DNA of 44,956 bases, taken from Bacillota bacterium. Lineage in GTDB: Bacteria > Bacillota > Clostridia > Lachnospirales > Lachnospiraceae. The DNA is taken from NCBI GenBank assembly GCA_030526045.1, contig JAUNDN010000021.1, positions 1-44,956 of the forward strand, in the 5' to 3' direction. The notes under the pieces were generated by a model. The model saw only the letters and a list, made by a program, of their open reading frames with translations. It did no database searches and had not been told where the DNA came from. Position numbers and translations under genes: made by a program. This document shows, one piece after another, positions 15,786-23,521 of this stretch (within the stretch, counting starts at the first letter, position 1; the number at the start of each line of letters is the position of its first letter).

Positions 15786-16480
15786 GCGAACACCTCCCTG
15801 AAATAGGTATCAACCGATTTCCCCTTGCGCTCACGGATATTTTCAACAGTATCCTGAAGCACGACTCTTCCGTCACGGATAAAAATCACTTCATCCAGTA
15901 TCTTCTCGATATCGGAGATCAGATGTGTGGAGATCAGCACCGTTGCATTTTCATTATAATTGGAGATAATTGTCCGCAAAATATAGTCTCTCGCCGCCGG
16001 ATCAACACCTGCAATCGGCTCATCCAGAATATAGAGCTGTGCATCTCTGCTCATGACCATGATCAACTGCACCTTTTCCTTCGTGCCCTTTGAAAGCGTC
16101 TTAAGACGTGAGTTCTCATCAATATTCAGATTCATCAGCATCTGTTTTGCCCTCTCCGGGCAGAAGTCCTGATAGAAGTCTGCAAAATATTCAATCAGTT
16201 CCTTCACTCTCATACTGTTTTGAAAATAGGTTCTCTCCGGAAGGTAAGATACCATACTCTTTGTTTCAGGTCCGGGCTTGTAGCCATTAATCAGGATTTC
16301 TCCCTCTGTTGCCACTAAAAGCCCGCTGAGCAGCTTAATCAAAGTAGTCTTTCCGCTTCCGTTCGGTCCCAGGAGCCCAATAATTTTCCCTCTGGGTATC
16401 ATAAGGTTCACCTGACTAAGTGCAGTCTTTTTCTTTTCATAAACCTTGGTAAGATTCTTAACTTCTACCAATTCACTCAT
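15779..16480 (-). CDS. ABC transporter ATP-binding protein (YtrB-like)
   Basis: This 233-residue ATPase has Walker A GLLGPNGSGKTT near residue 37, a signature region written LSKGTKEKVQLIMVMS (in place of the canonical LSGGQ), and Walker B QLYILDEPIAGVDPAAR, with the H-loop in STHLIS. The non-canonical LSKGTK signature is common in ABC-2 exporters of this type. It powers the adjacent permease, with which it overlaps by seven bases, and its start overlaps the GntR regulator by eight bases, so all three are translated as one operon. Confidence 0.93.
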   Translation of the reverse strand: MSELVEVKNLTKVYEKKKTALSQVNLMIPRGKIIGLLGPNGSGKTTLIKLLSGLLVATEGEILINGYKPGPETKSMVSYLPERTYFQNSMRVKELIEYFADFYQDFCPERAKQMLMNLNIDENSRLKTLSKGTKEKVQLIMVMSRDAQLYILDEPIAGVDPAARDYILRTIISNYNENATVLISTHLISDIEKILDEVIFIRDGRVVLQDTVENIRERKGKSVDTYFREVFAC

Positions 16481-16844
16481 TTTTCTCCCCTTCTGCCTGC
16501 TTAAGCAGTGCCATCACTTCTTCCTTATCAAATCCAAGCTTTTTCATTCTTTCAATAAATGCATTGATTTGATCATATGCAAGTTTATTTCGTGTCTGTC
16601 TGAGCATTTCCAAATCCTCCGTCACTATCCGGCCGCTTGTTCTCTGCGACATCACAAGGCCGCTTCTTTCCAGTTCTGTAAGAGCCTTCTGCATCGTATT
16701 GGGATTCACTCCAGCCTGTGCAGCCAGCTCTCTTACGCTGGGAATTCTTTCACCCGATTTGTACTGACCGGTAATAATCCGAATCTGTATTTCCTCAAGA
16801 ATCTGAGTATAGATCGGACGATCGGAATCTAAGTTCCAAGCCAT
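16473..16844 (-). CDS. GntR family transcriptional regulator (YtrA subfamily)
   Basis: This 123-residue repressor has a winged helix-turn-helix (about residues 10-75) with PIYTQILEEIQIRII, SGERIPSVRELAAQAGVNPN and MQKALTELERSGL, and only a short helical tail for dimerisation, as in the YtrA subfamily. The frame opens nine bases further up, but AGGATGAGG fits the ATG at 16844 much better. It heads the operon with the ABC-2 transporter. A perfect inverted repeat overlaps its promoter, strongly suggesting that it represses its own operon until an inducer, often a cell-envelope stress compound, appears. Confidence 0.93.
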   Translation of the reverse strand: MAWNLDSDRPIYTQILEEIQIRIITGQYKSGERIPSVRELAAQAGVNPNTMQKALTELERSGLVMSQRTSGRIVTEDLEMLRQTRNKLAYDQINAFIERMKKLGFDKEEVMALLKQAEGEKNE

Positions 16845-16868
16845 TTGCCTCATCCTTTCTTTGTATCA

Positions 16869-16890
16869 TTGTATTACTTTATTAATACAA
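16869..16890. promoter_or_regulatory. GntR operator overlapping the operon promoter
   Basis: TTGTATTA and TAATACAA form a perfect 8-6-8 inverted repeat. It covers part of the -10 of the promoter at 16887-16915 and lies 25 bases before the regulator start codon, the position expected for autorepression by a YtrA-type dimer. Confidence 0.75.
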
Positions 16891-16915
16891 TAATACCTTT
16901 GGATACATTTGTCAA
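16887..16915 (-). promoter_or_regulatory. Promoter of the GntR-ABC operon
   Basis: On the minus strand TTGACA (16910-16915), a perfect -35, is separated by 17 bases from TATTGT (16887-16892). The operator overlaps the -10. Confidence 0.7.
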
Positions 16916-16934
16916 GTATCCTAATCAGAAAATT

Positions 16935-16968
16935 GAAAAAGAAATTCCCGGAAAGGAATTTCTTTTTC
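16935..16968 (-). terminator. Hairpin after the LspA-like gene
   Basis: GAAAAAGAAATTCC pairs perfectly with GGAATTTCTTTTTC over 14 bases around a six-base loop, 22 bases after the LspA-like stop codon. On the minus strand the T-rich arm is followed by AATTTTCTG. It probably ends the chemoreceptor/LspA-like transcript and shields the GntR promoter. Confidence 0.65.
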
Positions 16969-16990
16969 ACACGCTCTTGACTGCCTGTAT

Positions 16991-17440
16991 TTATCTGTAA
17001 TACCCGATCACACTAAGCAGGGCTCCAATCATAATACAGAAATCACCAATATTGAAAATAATTCTTCTAAGCCACCGGAAAGGCACATTAAAGCTCACAT
17101 AATCAACTACATATTTTCTGGTAAGCCGGTCATAGGTGTTGGTATAGGCTCCCCCCAGCAACAGGGTAAGCCCCCATTTAAGAAGTCCCTTCCCCGCATT
17201 TGTGAGGGTCATAATATAGAATACTGTCATCAAAACAGTCAGCATCACCGAAATCACCATGACTGCCTTCTGATTTTTTTCTCCAATATTCAAAAAGGCG
17301 CCCTTATTATGGTGTTTTCTGATCAGCAATGCGCCCCCGCATGCTTTTTCATCCACGCCCTCCGTTTTGGTTTCCTCTATATGCTTTTTCACCAAAAATT
17401 CAAGTCCGAATATACCCAAAATTGCTGTCAAATACTGCAT
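16991..17440 (-). CDS. LspA-like signal peptidase II family membrane protein
   Basis: This 149-residue protein has four hydrophobic segments in the pattern of signal peptidase II, the aspartic protease that removes lipoprotein signal peptides in the membrane. Conserved blocks in order are NKGAFLNIG (second motif), LLLGGAYTNTYDRL with the family Asn and Asp-Arg, YVVDYVSF with one catalytic Asp, and IIFNIGDFCIMIG with the other. The first family motif, normally DQxTK, reads EFLVKKHIE, so the usual Asp is missing. Length is near normal for the family. It follows the chemoreceptor gene by 55 bases. It could be a working LspA, or a divergent paralogue alongside a canonical one elsewhere. Confidence 0.75.
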   Translation of the reverse strand: MQYLTAILGIFGLEFLVKKHIEETKTEGVDEKACGGALLIRKHHNKGAFLNIGEKNQKAVMVISVMLTVLMTVFYIMTLTNAGKGLLKWGLTLLLGGAYTNTYDRLTRKYVVDYVSFNVPFRWLRRIIFNIGDFCIMIGALLSVIGYYR

Positions 17441-17495
17441 CCCGTTTTCCTTCCGTCTTCATTTCTTTCTCGGTAAATTGTCCCCTTCAATTGTT

Positions 17496-19628
17496 TCAGT
17501 TGGTCTTAAATGCCGCAATCTCACTCTTTAGCTCTACCATATTTTGATTTAGGGTATCCGAAATACGGTCTAGGTTCTCCACATTTTCCTGCAACTTGTC
17601 GGCAACCTCATTTACCTCTCTTACATTTTCAGCATTTTCCTCAATGATACCGGAAATATTCTTTACCGAAGCCAGAGTCTCCATTCTTTCCGCATCAGCC
17701 TTTTCCGTACTTGCCACAATAGCCTTAAGTCCCTGTACAAGAACAGACATCTGAAGACTCATACTCCTAAATATTTCTGTCACCTTCTCTACTACCTGTG
17801 TTTGGAGCGCAACCATTTCCTCCGCCTGCTTTGCATTATTTACCGTGCTGTTGGTTCTTAAAGAAATTGTCTCCACATTGCTTTGTATTTCGCCTGCTGC
17901 ACCAGCAGAATCATCTGCCAGTTTTCTGATTTCCTCAGCAACCACGGAAAAGCCTCTGCCTGTCTCACCGGCTCTTGCTGCTTCAATGGATGCATTCAGA
18001 GACAGTAAATTGGTCTGCTTTGATATTCCGGAAATGGTCTCAACAAACTGGTTGATCAGTCCGGTTTCTCTCTTTAATGCTGCAATGTCATTGCCTACCT
18101 GTGTAGTAATAGAGGTGGTTTCTCTGGCACGCTCTCCCAATTCCCGCACCATACTCATGCCATCAGCAATCATTTTTTCCGTTTCTTCGACAAGTATCTC
18201 TACCTGTTCAACAGTATTGCTGACCTGCTGCATATCAGCAGAAAGTGCTTCTGTCTTTTCTACACATACCCGTGCATGATCAGACTGCTTTTCCATGCCC
18301 TCATTGATGCAGCCTATTGCTCTTGCAATATCCTGAGAACAGCTGCTGATGATTCCTGAACTATCCCTTACTTCATTTGCGGAATTTTCAAGCTCTCCCG
18401 TAGAAGTATTTACCTTGGATACCAGCTTTTTATTATTTTGAATCATATTGGTAGCCGAAGCAGCCAGGTCCGTAAATTCATCCTTCCCCTTTGCCCTGAT
18501 CTCTACCGTCAGATCTCCTCTTGCCACCTCCCCGAATTTCCGGGAGAGTTGCTTCATATTCCCCTGAATGCCGGCTGTGATCCAGATACCGATCAGGGAT
18601 GCAATCACTGCTGCAATAATGACCAGAGTTATCGTCAGGGACTTAATTCCCTCCGCCTGCCCCGTTACAATTCTGATCGGTACAAGTGCACAGATTGTAG
18701 CATGATTGACTTCGCTACGGCTGTAGATAAACAAATACTTACCGCCTTTATATTTTACCGTTGAGGAACCGCTCCAATTTTCTTCATCCGCTGCATCTGG
18801 GAAAAAATCCTGTCCGAAGAAAACCTGCTCGCCCTCTGTCAGGGAGCTTTCCCTGCCCTCCGGAAGCTTTTCATAAAGCAGTTCCCTTCCGTTTTCCGTT
18901 ACCAGTCCGATAATACTGCCTTCCCCAAGATCAACACTCTCCATCAGAACCCGGACGCTCTCTGACTTTACGTCCATAATAACACAAAAGCTTTTGTTTG
19001 TTGATAAAAGCTGATAAGAAAGAATTGCATCCTCCCTGTCAAGTCCCAGCTTTTCGTCCAAAAGCGGATGAGAATCAATCCATTTCCTGGGTACTTTTCC
19101 ATCTGCCGGCACGTCTGCTAGATATTCATCCAAGAACCCTGCAGTTCCTGTATCACCGATCTTACCTGAGCTTTTTGTTGTGATGAGAGTCTGATCAGAC
19201 TTTGTAATAATGTGAATATTACTGATAAATGCATTGGTCTTCTGAGCCGAGGTAATGTTATTTTTCACAGTGCCTACCGTTTCTGACTTTTCTTCCCGAT
19301 CCAGCATTCCCAGACCATATTTGTTCAAATTGTCGTCAAACGCATACTTCATGGCCTCTGTCGCAATAAAGTCATTACTCATTTCAATATATTCTTTCAC
19401 CATATGCATGGTCTGCAGAGTTGACTCCTGGTACTTGTCTTTCATGCCTGATGCTGCCCTCTGATAAGCAGCAAGACCCACAATGACCATAAACAACACC
19501 GGCACCAGAAAGCAGATAAATATTTTGGTTCGAATGTTAAATAAACGTCCCGCAGCTCCCCTATCATGATCTTTTGTCAACTTCACGCTTTCTTTACCCT
19601 TCTTCTCTTTTACCAGCTTTTTCTTCAT
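17496..19628 (-). CDS. Methyl-accepting chemotaxis protein
   Basis: This 710-residue receptor passes ligand signals to CheA/CheW. A basic cytoplasmic N-terminus leads to membrane segment 1 (about residues 35-54), a large extracellular sensor (about 55-325, likely a dCACHE domain), membrane segment 2 (about 325-345), a HAMP domain (about 345-398, with [17 protein letters not shown]) and a long coiled-coil signalling domain. The tip motif [16 protein letters not shown] lies near residue 541, followed by [13 protein letters not shown]. The ribosome binding site is GGGAGGGAG. The gene lies 102 bases after the last gene of the sugar ABC transporter, with a hairpin between. Its location suggests that it senses the same sugars or their binding protein, which is inference. 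Confidence 0.96.
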   Translation of the reverse strand: MKKKLVKEKKGKESVKLTKDHDRGAAGRLFNIRTKIFICFLVPVLFMVIVGLAAYQRAASGMKDKYQESTLQTMHMVKEYIEMSNDFIATEAMKYAFDDNLNKYGLGMLDREEKSETVGTVKNNITSAQKTNAFISNIHIITKSDQTLITTKSSGKIGDTGTAGFLDEYLADVPADGKVPRKWIDSHPLLDEKLGLDREDAILSYQLLSTNKSFCVIMDVKSESVRVLMESVDLGEGSIIGLVTENGRELLYEKLPEGRESSLTEGEQVFFGQDFFPDAADEENWSGSSTVKYKGGKYLFIYSRSEVNHATICALVPIRIVTGQAEGIKSLTITLVIIAAVIASLIGIWITAGIQGNMKQLSRKFGEVARGDLTVEIRAKGKDEFTDLAASATNMIQNNKKLVSKVNTSTGELENSANEVRDSSGIISSCSQDIARAIGCINEGMEKQSDHARVCVEKTEALSADMQQVSNTVEQVEILVEETEKMIADGMSMVRELGERARETTSITTQVGNDIAALKRETGLINQFVETISGISKQTNLLSLNASIEAARAGETGRGFSVVAEEIRKLADDSAGAAGEIQSNVETISLRTNSTVNNAKQAEEMVALQTQVVEKVTEIFRSMSLQMSVLVQGLKAIVASTEKADAERMETLASVKNISGIIEENAENVREVNEVADKLQENVENLDRISDTLNQNMVELKSEIAAFKTN

Positions 19629-19649
19629 ATACTCCCTCCCGTAAGGTGC

Positions 19650-19681
19650 AAAGGAGCATCCCTCTACCGGAATGCTCCTTT
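19650..19681 (-). terminator. Hairpin between the ABC transporter and chemoreceptor genes
   Basis: AAAGGAGCAT pairs perfectly with ATGCTCCTTT around a 12-base loop. On the minus strand the tail after the stem lacks a long T-run, so this may be a weak or partial terminator, letting some transcription continue into the chemoreceptor gene. Confidence 0.5.
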
Positions 19682-19730
19682 TGCTCTATCAATAACTAAT
19701 CCCCATTTACATGAAATTTCCTTAACTTTC

Positions 19731-20627
19731 CTACTCTTTAACGCCCCCGATGGTAAGACCTGTCACAAAATACCTCTGCAGAAAAGGATATAAGCAGATA
19801 ATCGGCAACATGGTAGCAATGGTTGCTGCGGAACGAACCGTGATGGGCGTTACTGCAGCTGAATTTGCACCCGCCGCTGATGCATTTGCCGCGCTGCCGC
19901 TCTGCTGCATAACAGAGGATAACAGCTTCATCAATTCATACTGCAGGGTTGTATATTCACTTTTCATACGGTTGTATAGCATGGCATCAAACCATGAATT
20001 CCACTGACCGACCGCCACAAACAGCGCCACAGTTGCATAAACCGGTTTACATAGCGGCGAAATGATTCTGGAAAAAATCGTCCAATAGCCTGCCCCGTCA
20101 AGCTGTGCTGATTCCTCCAGGGAATCCGGCAATCCCTGCATATAGGTTCTGAGCACCAGCATATTAAATGCACTGATGGTGCCGGGAACTATGTATACCC
20201 AGAAGGTACCTGTTAAATGTAAATTTCTGTATAACAGGAATACTGGAATCAAACCACCGTTTACATACATGGTAATTACCCAGAACAAGGATAATTGTGC
20301 TTTGAAAATGAATCTCTTACGGCTTACTACGAAAGCCAGCAAGGCATTGGTTACCAGGGAAAGTATAGTGCCCAGCACCGTACGAAGCACTGTAATATAG
20401 GCACCCCGTAACATATTTTCCTTCTGTAAAACCGTCATATAGTTCTTTAAAGTGAACTTTCTGGGCCACAGATAGATTCCGCCGCGAACAGCGTCTATAC
20501 CGTCATTAAAGGAAATTGCAAGTGTATTTAATACCGGATATAGCGTGATAACGACAAAGGCGATCATGAATAAGGTATTAAAAAGCACGAATGCTTTATC
20601 CGCAATAGATGTTTTTTTCTTTTTCAT
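19731..20627 (-). CDS. Sugar ABC transporter permease, YtcP/LplC type
   Basis: This 298-residue membrane protein has six hydrophobic segments and belongs to the CUT1 carbohydrate permeases, LplC/YtcP branch. It opens with ADKAFVLFNTLFMIAF and TLYPVLNTLAISF. The coupling motif is EESAQLDGAGYWTIFSRI (EAAxxDGA type), and the protein ends with the branch-typical LQRYFVTGLTIGGVKE. With the LplB-type permease 11 bases upstream it forms the import channel. A low-complexity Ala/Ser stretch (QQSGSAANASAAGANSAA) near residue 245 is unusual. Known relatives in xylan-using Paenibacillus import aldouronates, which fits the GH67 gene nearby. Confidence 0.94.
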   Translation of the reverse strand: MKKKKTSIADKAFVLFNTLFMIAFVVITLYPVLNTLAISFNDGIDAVRGGIYLWPRKFTLKNYMTVLQKENMLRGAYITVLRTVLGTILSLVTNALLAFVVSRKRFIFKAQLSLFWVITMYVNGGLIPVFLLYRNLHLTGTFWVYIVPGTISAFNMLVLRTYMQGLPDSLEESAQLDGAGYWTIFSRIISPLCKPVYATVALFVAVGQWNSWFDAMLYNRMKSEYTTLQYELMKLLSSVMQQSGSAANASAAGANSAAVTPITVRSAATIATMLPIICLYPFLQRYFVTGLTIGGVKE

Positions 20628-20638
20628 GTCTTCACCTC

Positions 20639-21583
20639 CTAGAATAATCTTTCTTCGCCCATGCGTTTTGCAGCATAGTTAGCAACCAGGATCAATGCAA
20701 TACTAACCGCACTCTTGAAAATACCGGCTGCAGTACCAAGGGAGAAGTCGTTCTGGCTGATACCCCAGGTCAGGACATAAATATCAATCGTATCGGATAC
20801 GCTCTTAATCAGACCGTTACCTAATAAATACTGTACTTCAAATCCTGCATTCAGTACATTTCCTACATTCATAAGCAAAAGAATCATGATGGTAGGTTTG
20901 ATACCGGGCAGTGTTATATATTTAATCTTTGCCCATCTTCCTGCACCGTCGATGGATGCCGCCTCATAAAGACAGGGATCAATAGAGGTGATTGCTGCCA
21001 GATAAATAATGGCATTCCAACCGGTTTCTTTCCAGACATTGGCAAAGGCTACAATGGGCCAGAAATATTCCGTATGGGCAAAAAAGTCGATTGCTGTTTT
21101 GATAATACCAAACTTCATTAAAAGTTCATTGATAATACCGGATGCTGACAACGCGTCGTGCAAAATACCGGTAACAATAATCCATGACAAGAAATGTGGC
21201 AGATAAGAAATTGTCTGCACTGTTTTCTTTGCTATTGTAGAACGAATTTCATTTAATAAGATGGCAAAGAGAATTGCCATAACGGTAGAGGTTACCAGGT
21301 TCAACACTCCCATACAGAAGGTGTTTCTGATAACCCGAAGGAAGGTTACATCTTCAAATAAAAACTGGAATTTTGCAAGTCCTACAAATTTAGAACCTAA
21401 AAGACCGTCCTTGGGCTTATAATTCTGGAAAGCCATCAGCCATCCTGTCAATGGCCAATAGTAAAAAACAATCCCGTAAACTACCATGAAGAAAGAAACA
21501 ATCAACAGAAACTTCTGTCTTTTGATCTCCTTCCATGTGATCTTTTTATCTTTTTTTATCTTGGCTACACCCTGATCCATCAT
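20639..21583 (-). CDS. Sugar ABC transporter permease, LplB type
   Basis: This 314-residue permease has six membrane segments and a charged cytoplasmic N-terminus (KIKKDKKITWKEIKRQKF). Marks of the LplB branch are YYWPLTGWLMAFQNYKPKDG, KFVGLAKFQFLF and the coupling loop YEAASIDGAGRWAKIKYITLPG. It forms a heterodimer with the YtcP-type permease and works with the binding lipoprotein upstream. No ATPase gene is present in the cluster; such CUT1 transporters usually share a common MsmK-type ATPase encoded elsewhere. AGGAG precedes two tandem ATG codons. A stem-loop separates it from the binding-protein gene. Confidence 0.95.
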   Translation of the reverse strand: MMDQGVAKIKKDKKITWKEIKRQKFLLIVSFFMVVYGIVFYYWPLTGWLMAFQNYKPKDGLLGSKFVGLAKFQFLFEDVTFLRVIRNTFCMGVLNLVTSTVMAILFAILLNEIRSTIAKKTVQTISYLPHFLSWIIVTGILHDALSASGIINELLMKFGIIKTAIDFFAHTEYFWPIVAFANVWKETGWNAIIYLAAITSIDPCLYEAASIDGAGRWAKIKYITLPGIKPTIMILLLMNVGNVLNAGFEVQYLLGNGLIKSVSDTIDIYVLTWGISQNDFSLGTAAGIFKSAVSIALILVANYAAKRMGEERLF

Positions 21584-21604
21584 ATCACTCCTATCTTACA
21601 GTCA

Positions 21605-21648
21605 AAAAGCAGCAATAGTCTTCTTGCGGAATGCCTATTGCTGCTTTT
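21605..21648 (-). terminator. Intercistronic stem-loop between binding-protein and permease genes
   Basis: AAAAGCAGCAATAG pairs perfectly with CTATTGCTGCTTTT over 14 bases around a 16-base loop. On the minus strand it ends in TTTT. Sited 43 bases after the binding-protein stop codon, it probably causes partial termination or blocks 3-prime decay, giving more binding protein than permease. Confidence 0.7.
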
Positions 21649-21691
21649 CTTGTGTAATCATTTCAGAATAATGCAGTTCCTGATTCTCGAT

Positions 21692-23431
21692 TTACTTAAA
21701 GGTATCCAGAATTGCCTGCATTTCGCTTAAGAAATCTTCAGGCTTGCAAGCGCTGTATGCTTCCATATAATCAGCCCAACCGGCTTCAAAGTCTTCAGCC
21801 ATAACTACCTTAGGAAGCCATTCATGCTTCACTTCACCCATCTTGGCCCATGCAACACCACCGGGAGTTTCGGTTGTGAAATTGTTGGAATAGCTGTACA
21901 TCGGGAACCAAGGTCCGTTATCTTCAACAACAGAACCGATCATATCTACGTAGTTGCCTGCACCGTATGCAGCAAAGCAGTCTTTTAACGGCTGTGCCAT
22001 ATCGTGCTGGAACTCGGAAGGCTGCTCCTCCGGCTTGTTTGCATTGATTCCGTCATCACTGGTTCCATGCCACTGAGGCAGGTATGAATACTGACAACGG
22101 TGAGATGCCTGATAAGCGGTATCTGACCATTTCATTCTCTGGTCATCAGTTCTTGCATATAAGCCAGCATCATCTACAACATAGTCAACATCCTTAACAC
22201 CCCAGAATCTCAGATCATGGAGTTCCTGATTCATAGCACAGTCAACGATAAACTGGAATGCTCTTTCAGGATCCTCGCAATCAACAGTGATTGCAATACC
22301 GGATGCCTGGTTTACTGTATCGTCATAGGTATGCCATCTGTTTTCCATGCCGGCTTCTGTTGTAAGTCCGAGAGGAACATAGTTGCATCCCTTAAGATCA
22401 AGTCCTTGCTGCTTAAATACATCATTTACGGTGTATGCGAAATCCCACCACTGATCTACCATACCGAGTACACGGCCTGTAGAAAGCTTTGCAATATATT
22501 CGTCATAGGTCTGTGTGAAGCTTTCAGGATCTACAAATCCCTTCTTGTATTCTTCATTCAACTTCTTGAAGTACTTAACGGTATCATCAGAAGTATTGTA
22601 GTCTTTGATTGTCATGGTTGATTTGTCAACGATAACGGAACCATCGTTCGGATAACCTGCAAGGAACTGTCCTGCATTCTCAAGGCAGAAGTATCTCCAG
22701 TCTTCACAAAGGATTGTGTACGCAATGTTAGGTGTACCGTCTTCCATTGTAGGATTAGCTGCCATATAATCCTCGATTACCTTGAAGTAATCATCCATTG
22801 TCTCAATGTTCGGATAGCCTGCCCACTCAAGAACTCTTGCCTGAATCCAGAATGCTTCGTCATTGTGAGTTGTTGCAGTAGGCTCACCCTTGCTGTTACC
22901 GAAGGGATTGATCCAGTAAATATGTCCGTCAGGCTGACGGAATTTTTCCCATTCCTCTTCTGTGAACCATTTTTCCTTGAATTCCGGATACTTGTCTATG
23001 TACTCATCAAGAGGAATCAGCGCTCCGGCTTCGTAAAGAAGACCCATCTCGTCGCTGTCGATGTAGTCAGGATACTCATCACTTGCAATCAGGGTACCTG
23101 TTGCTTCTGCTGCAGTCTGTCCTGTCAGCCATGTTTCTTTGATTCTTACGCCCCACTTCTCTGCGATGATCTGAGCGATCTCATTATCGTCATTGATTTC
23201 AGAACCGGGCATGGTAATAAACATGGTAAAGTCTGCAATCTCATCTTCTGAATAAGAGGTCTTCTCCTCAGCTGCCGGTGCTGCTTCATCAGATCCTTTT
23301 TCTGCGGAAGCTTCTTCTTTCGTTCCGGACTCTGCTGCAGGAGCAGTTTCCTTGGCGCCACAGCCGGCTAATATGGTAGCTGTCATGGCAACACTAATTA
23401 GTAATGCGGTCAATCTTTTCAATTTCATCAC
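21692..23431 (-). CDS. Sugar-binding lipoprotein, LplA type
   Basis: This 579-residue extracellular solute-binding protein is anchored as a lipoprotein: basic start, hydrophobic core and the lipobox ILAGC with Cys near residue 24, followed by an acidic Ala/Glu linker. The mature part is a type II periplasmic-binding fold of the large (over 500 residue) LplA group. Aromatic-rich segments such as QPDGHIYWINPFGN and VDQWWDFAYTVND suit stacking against sugars. It captures oligosaccharides for the two permeases downstream. By analogy with aldouronate loci, the ligand is likely a methylglucuronoxylo-oligosaccharide. The ribosome binding site is AGGGAGGG, and the promoter has a good -10 but a poor -35. 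Confidence 0.94.
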   Translation of the reverse strand: MMKLKRLTALLISVAMTATILAGCGAKETAPAAESGTKEEASAEKGSDEAAPAAEEKTSYSEDEIADFTMFITMPGSEINDDNEIAQIIAEKWGVRIKETWLTGQTAAEATGTLIASDEYPDYIDSDEMGLLYEAGALIPLDEYIDKYPEFKEKWFTEEEWEKFRQPDGHIYWINPFGNSKGEPTATTHNDEAFWIQARVLEWAGYPNIETMDDYFKVIEDYMAANPTMEDGTPNIAYTILCEDWRYFCLENAGQFLAGYPNDGSVIVDKSTMTIKDYNTSDDTVKYFKKLNEEYKKGFVDPESFTQTYDEYIAKLSTGRVLGMVDQWWDFAYTVNDVFKQQGLDLKGCNYVPLGLTTEAGMENRWHTYDDTVNQASGIAITVDCEDPERAFQFIVDCAMNQELHDLRFWGVKDVDYVVDDAGLYARTDDQRMKWSDTAYQASHRCQYSYLPQWHGTSDDGINANKPEEQPSEFQHDMAQPLKDCFAAYGAGNYVDMIGSVVEDNGPWFPMYSYSNNFTTETPGGVAWAKMGEVKHEWLPKVVMAEDFEAGWADYMEAYSACKPEDFLSEMQAILDTFK

Positions 23432-23460
23432 ATTCCCTCCCTAAAATATTTGATGTTTCC

Positions 23461-23466
23461 ATTATA
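23461..23466 (-). promoter_or_regulatory. -10 element of the sugar ABC transporter operon
   Basis: A perfect TATAAT on the minus strand lies 29 bases before the binding-protein start codon. The hexamer 17 bases upstream (GTGTTT) does not resemble a -35, so activation is expected, probably by the YesN-type regulator encoded just upstream. Confidence 0.5.
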
Positions 23467-23521
23467 AGAAGCTCCCAAACAGAAAACACCGGAAAAAGTA
23501 TATATAAAACCCCGAAAAAAT

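Noticed and set aside
20000-20200. Short minus-strand open frame (19964-20173) inside the YtcP-type permease
   Set aside because: It is an alternative frame of a clearly conserved permease and has no start signals.
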